A DNA stretch of 64,000 nt. Source: Nocardioides panaciterrulae. GTDB taxonomy: Bacteria; Actinomycetota; Actinomycetes; Propionibacteriales; Nocardioidaceae. The notes below the pieces were generated by a model that worked only from the letters and a program-made list of their open reading frames with translations, made no database searches and had not been told where the DNA came from. The stretch lies in NCBI RefSeq assembly GCF_013409645.1, contig NZ_JACCBG010000001.1:248001-312000 (forward strand), in the 5' to 3' direction. Every line of letters begins with the position of its first letter. Within the stretch, counting starts at the first letter, position 1. Position numbers and translations under genes: made by a program. Below are positions 62,544-64,000 of this stretch, one piece after another.

Positions 62544-63296
62544 GTGACTGATCCGTCCGGCTATGCGCAGTTCGTGGCCGGCCTGCTGGTGCTCACCGGC
62601 CTGACGCTGCTGCTGCTGCGCTGGGACGGGGTCGGGCTGGGGCTGTTCCCGCTGTGGGCGATCCTCCGCGCGGTGGTGCAGCTGACCGTGATCGCGCTGC
62701 TGCTGCGCGGCATCCTCGACGTGCCGTGGACGGTCGTCGCGTTCGTCGCGCTGATGCTCACCACCGCCTCGTGGACCGCGATGGGGCGGCTCGCGGAGCT
62801 CCGCCACGGCCGACGTACGGCGGCGCTCGGGGTGCTGTCGGGCGCGCTGCTCACGCTGGTCGTCGTGTTCGCCCTGCACCTGGTCGACCTGCAGGTGCGC
62901 TACCTGGTGGCGGTCGGCGGGATCGTCATCGGCAACTCGATGACCGCCGCGACGCTGGCCGGGCGCAACTTCCTGCGCGGCACCCGGGCCAAAGTCGGCG
63001 AGCTCGAGGCGTGGTTGGCGCTGGGTGCCACCCCGGCCCAGGCGCACGAGGAGATCGGGCGCGAGGCGGTGCGCGAGTCGCTGCTGCCCACGCTGGACCA
63101 GACCAAGTCCACCGGGGTGGTGACGCTGCCCGGCGCGTTCGTCGGCGCCCTGTTCGGCGGGGCCAGCCCGGCGCAGGCCGCGCAGTTCCAGCTCGTGGTG
63201 CTGGCCGGCATCGCGCTGACGATGACGGTCACCGGCATCGTGGTCACCCGGCTGGCCGGGCGCACGCCGTACCTCCCGGCCCAGGTCGAGGGGTGA
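62544..63296 (+). CDS. FetB-like (UPF0014) ABC permease
   Basis: A 250-aa membrane protein with about seven helices. GIVIGNSMTAATLAGRNFL and ELEAWLALGATPAQAHEE, followed by RESLLPTLDQTKSTGVVTLP and GAFVGALFGGASP, are signatures of the YbbM/FetB family. FetB works with the ATPase FetA in iron export in E. coli; no ATPase gene is next to it here. CATGAT 6 nt before GTG suggests leaderless transcription. The DUF2218 gene just upstream fits an iron-related theme. Confidence 0.9.
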   Translation: MTDPSGYAQFVAGLLVLTGLTLLLLRWDGVGLGLFPLWAILRAVVQLTVIALLLRGILDVPWTVVAFVALMLTTASWTAMGRLAELRHGRRTAALGVLSGALLTLVVVFALHLVDLQVRYLVAVGGIVIGNSMTAATLAGRNFLRGTRAKVGELEAWLALGATPAQAHEEIGREAVRESLLPTLDQTKSTGVVTLPGAFVGALFGGASPAQAAQFQLVVLAGIALTMTVTGIVVTRLAGRTPYLPAQVEG

Positions 63297-63364
63297 CCGG
63301 ATCGTGAGCGCGGGACCGCGCGGGGGCGCGTCCGGGGGCACGCGTCCCCTCTAGCCTGTGACGC

Positions 63365-64000
63365 GTGAGGTTCCAGCGCACGCTCGTCCTGGGGGGCGTG
63401 GGGCTCCTCTGGCTCGCCCTGGGCCCGTGGGTGCTGCTGCTCGGGCTGGCCGCGCTCGCGTCCCGTCGCGTGCGGGCGTGGCTGCGGCCCGGCCGGCGGG
63501 CCACGGCGTACGCCGTCGGTGCGGTGCTGCTGCTCACCGGCCTGGTGCTGGTGGTGCCGGACGGCTGGCTGCCGATCCCGCCGGGGCCGGGCGCGCTGGT
63601 GACGGGCGGGTACGCCGGGCGGCCGTTCACGCCGCGGCCGCTGGACGGCGGCGGTCGTTCGCGCCCCGACCCCACGACCCCGGTGCGGGGCCCGGTGGGC
63701 GAGTCGCCGACCGTCGACACCGCATGGTTCGGGCTGCAGCAGTGCGCCTCGCTCGCCGTCGACGCCCGGCGGCGGCTGGTCGGCGTCTGCGCCGGCCCCG
63801 GAGGCCGGTCGCTGCGGGTGGTCGACCCGGACTCGCTGCACGTCGCGGCGACCAAGGAGCTGCCGGCGGCCGACGGCTGCGCCGGGTCGGGCGTCGCGCT
63901 CGACGACCACGGCCGGGCAGTGGTCGCGACCGCGGACCGCCGGCTGCTGGTCGTCGACACCGCCGACGCCGACGGGCACGCCGACCTGACGACGGTGGCG
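63365..64000 (+). CDS. Membrane protein, 3' end beyond the window
   Basis: An open frame of 212 codons that continues past the right edge. Two membrane helices (about 6-30 and 46-62) are followed by a Pro-rich linker and an extracytoplasmic part with beta-propeller-like strands: LAVDARRRLVGVCAGPGGRS, LRVVDPDSLHVAAT, GVALDDHGRAVVATADRR and LLVVDTADADG. Three Cys are visible. The repeat pattern suggests a PQQ/SMP-30-like propeller, but the family is not certain. TAGCCT 7 nt before GTG 63365 suggests a leaderless transcript. Confidence 0.75.
   Translation, partial: MRFQRTLVLGGVGLLWLALGPWVLLLGLAALASRRVRAWLRPGRRATAYAVGAVLLLTGLVLVVPDGWLPIPPGPGALVTGGYAGRPFTPRPLDGGGRSRPDPTTPVRGPVGESPTVDTAWFGLQQCASLAVDARRRLVGVCAGPGGRSLRVVDPDSLHVAATKELPAADGCAGSGVALDDHGRAVVATADRRLLVVDTADADGHADLTTVA

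Overview
The window looks like chromosomal DNA of a high-GC actinomycete, most likely Nocardioidaceae (Nocardioides-like). The basis is very high GC at third codon positions, many GTG starts, an MprA/MprB-type two-component pair, AccD3-type fused carboxyltransferase, DesA3-type desaturase with its reductase, several ECF sigma factors and a PknA-type kinase. Many genes have a TANNNT hexamer 6-7 nt before the start codon, as in leaderless actinobacterial transcripts. The genus is an inference. No rRNA, tRNA, CRISPR array, transposase or prophage was seen.

Layout. 1-2455 (minus): an operon of a membrane-anchored molybdopterin oxidoreductase, a fasciclin lipoprotein and the 5' end of a SigK-like ECF sigma gene, with two matching SigK-like promoters. 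2546-9636 (plus): enoyl-CoA hydratase, a SigE-family sigma factor with a membrane partner, a HelD-type RNA polymerase recycling ATPase, and a fused PhzE-like chorismate enzyme without other phenazine genes. 9629-11346: TetR regulator, VOC protein, YtfJ-like protein. 11409-19110 (minus): a run of phosphoribosyltransferase/hydrolase fusion, acyl-CoA synthetase, 2-oxoacid dehydrogenase E1-alpha, E1-beta, E2 and a translationally coupled acyl carrier protein, then an alpha/beta hydrolase. 19362-23573 (minus): histidine kinase and response regulator, fructosamine kinase-like protein, low-molecular-weight phosphatase, small membrane protein. 23843-31617: VanZ, aromatic/histidinol-phosphate aminotransferase, ArsR-MFS operon, SRPBCC proteins, glutathionyl-hydroquinone reductase-like protein, WYL regulator, DinB protein. 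31814-35481 (plus): a second 2-oxoacid dehydrogenase operon, branched-chain type. 35732-42427 (minus): M20 peptidase, AccD3-like carboxyltransferase, epimerase, M1 peptidase lipoprotein and sigma factor. 42491-50274: ABC exporter, Ser/Thr kinase, exported protein, amidohydrolase, SGNH lipoprotein, cation efflux protein. 50347-54091: PucR-type regulator divergent from a ferredoxin reductase and fatty acyl desaturase. 54167-64000: aldo/keto reductase divergent from an XRE regulator whose 3' end runs into a Na+/H+ antiporter remnant, then AOC-like, SDR and DUF488 proteins, Tat-exported M20 peptidase, phosphoglucomutase, DUF2218 protein, FetB-like permease and a truncated membrane protein.

The clearest non-gene signal is the number of short intergenic repeat families. 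There are six copies of a CGAACGTTCG-centred palindrome, ten copies of a CGAGTCGGCG/GTTGAC element in two clusters, eight 22-bp tandem units between divergent genes, two copies of a complex foldback element centred on GTTGCAAC, a 42-bp near-perfect palindrome, and a 168-bp tandem duplication that copies the 3' end of an epimerase gene. The most interesting gene set is the acyl-CoA synthetase/2-oxoacid dehydrogenase cluster with an embedded acyl carrier protein.
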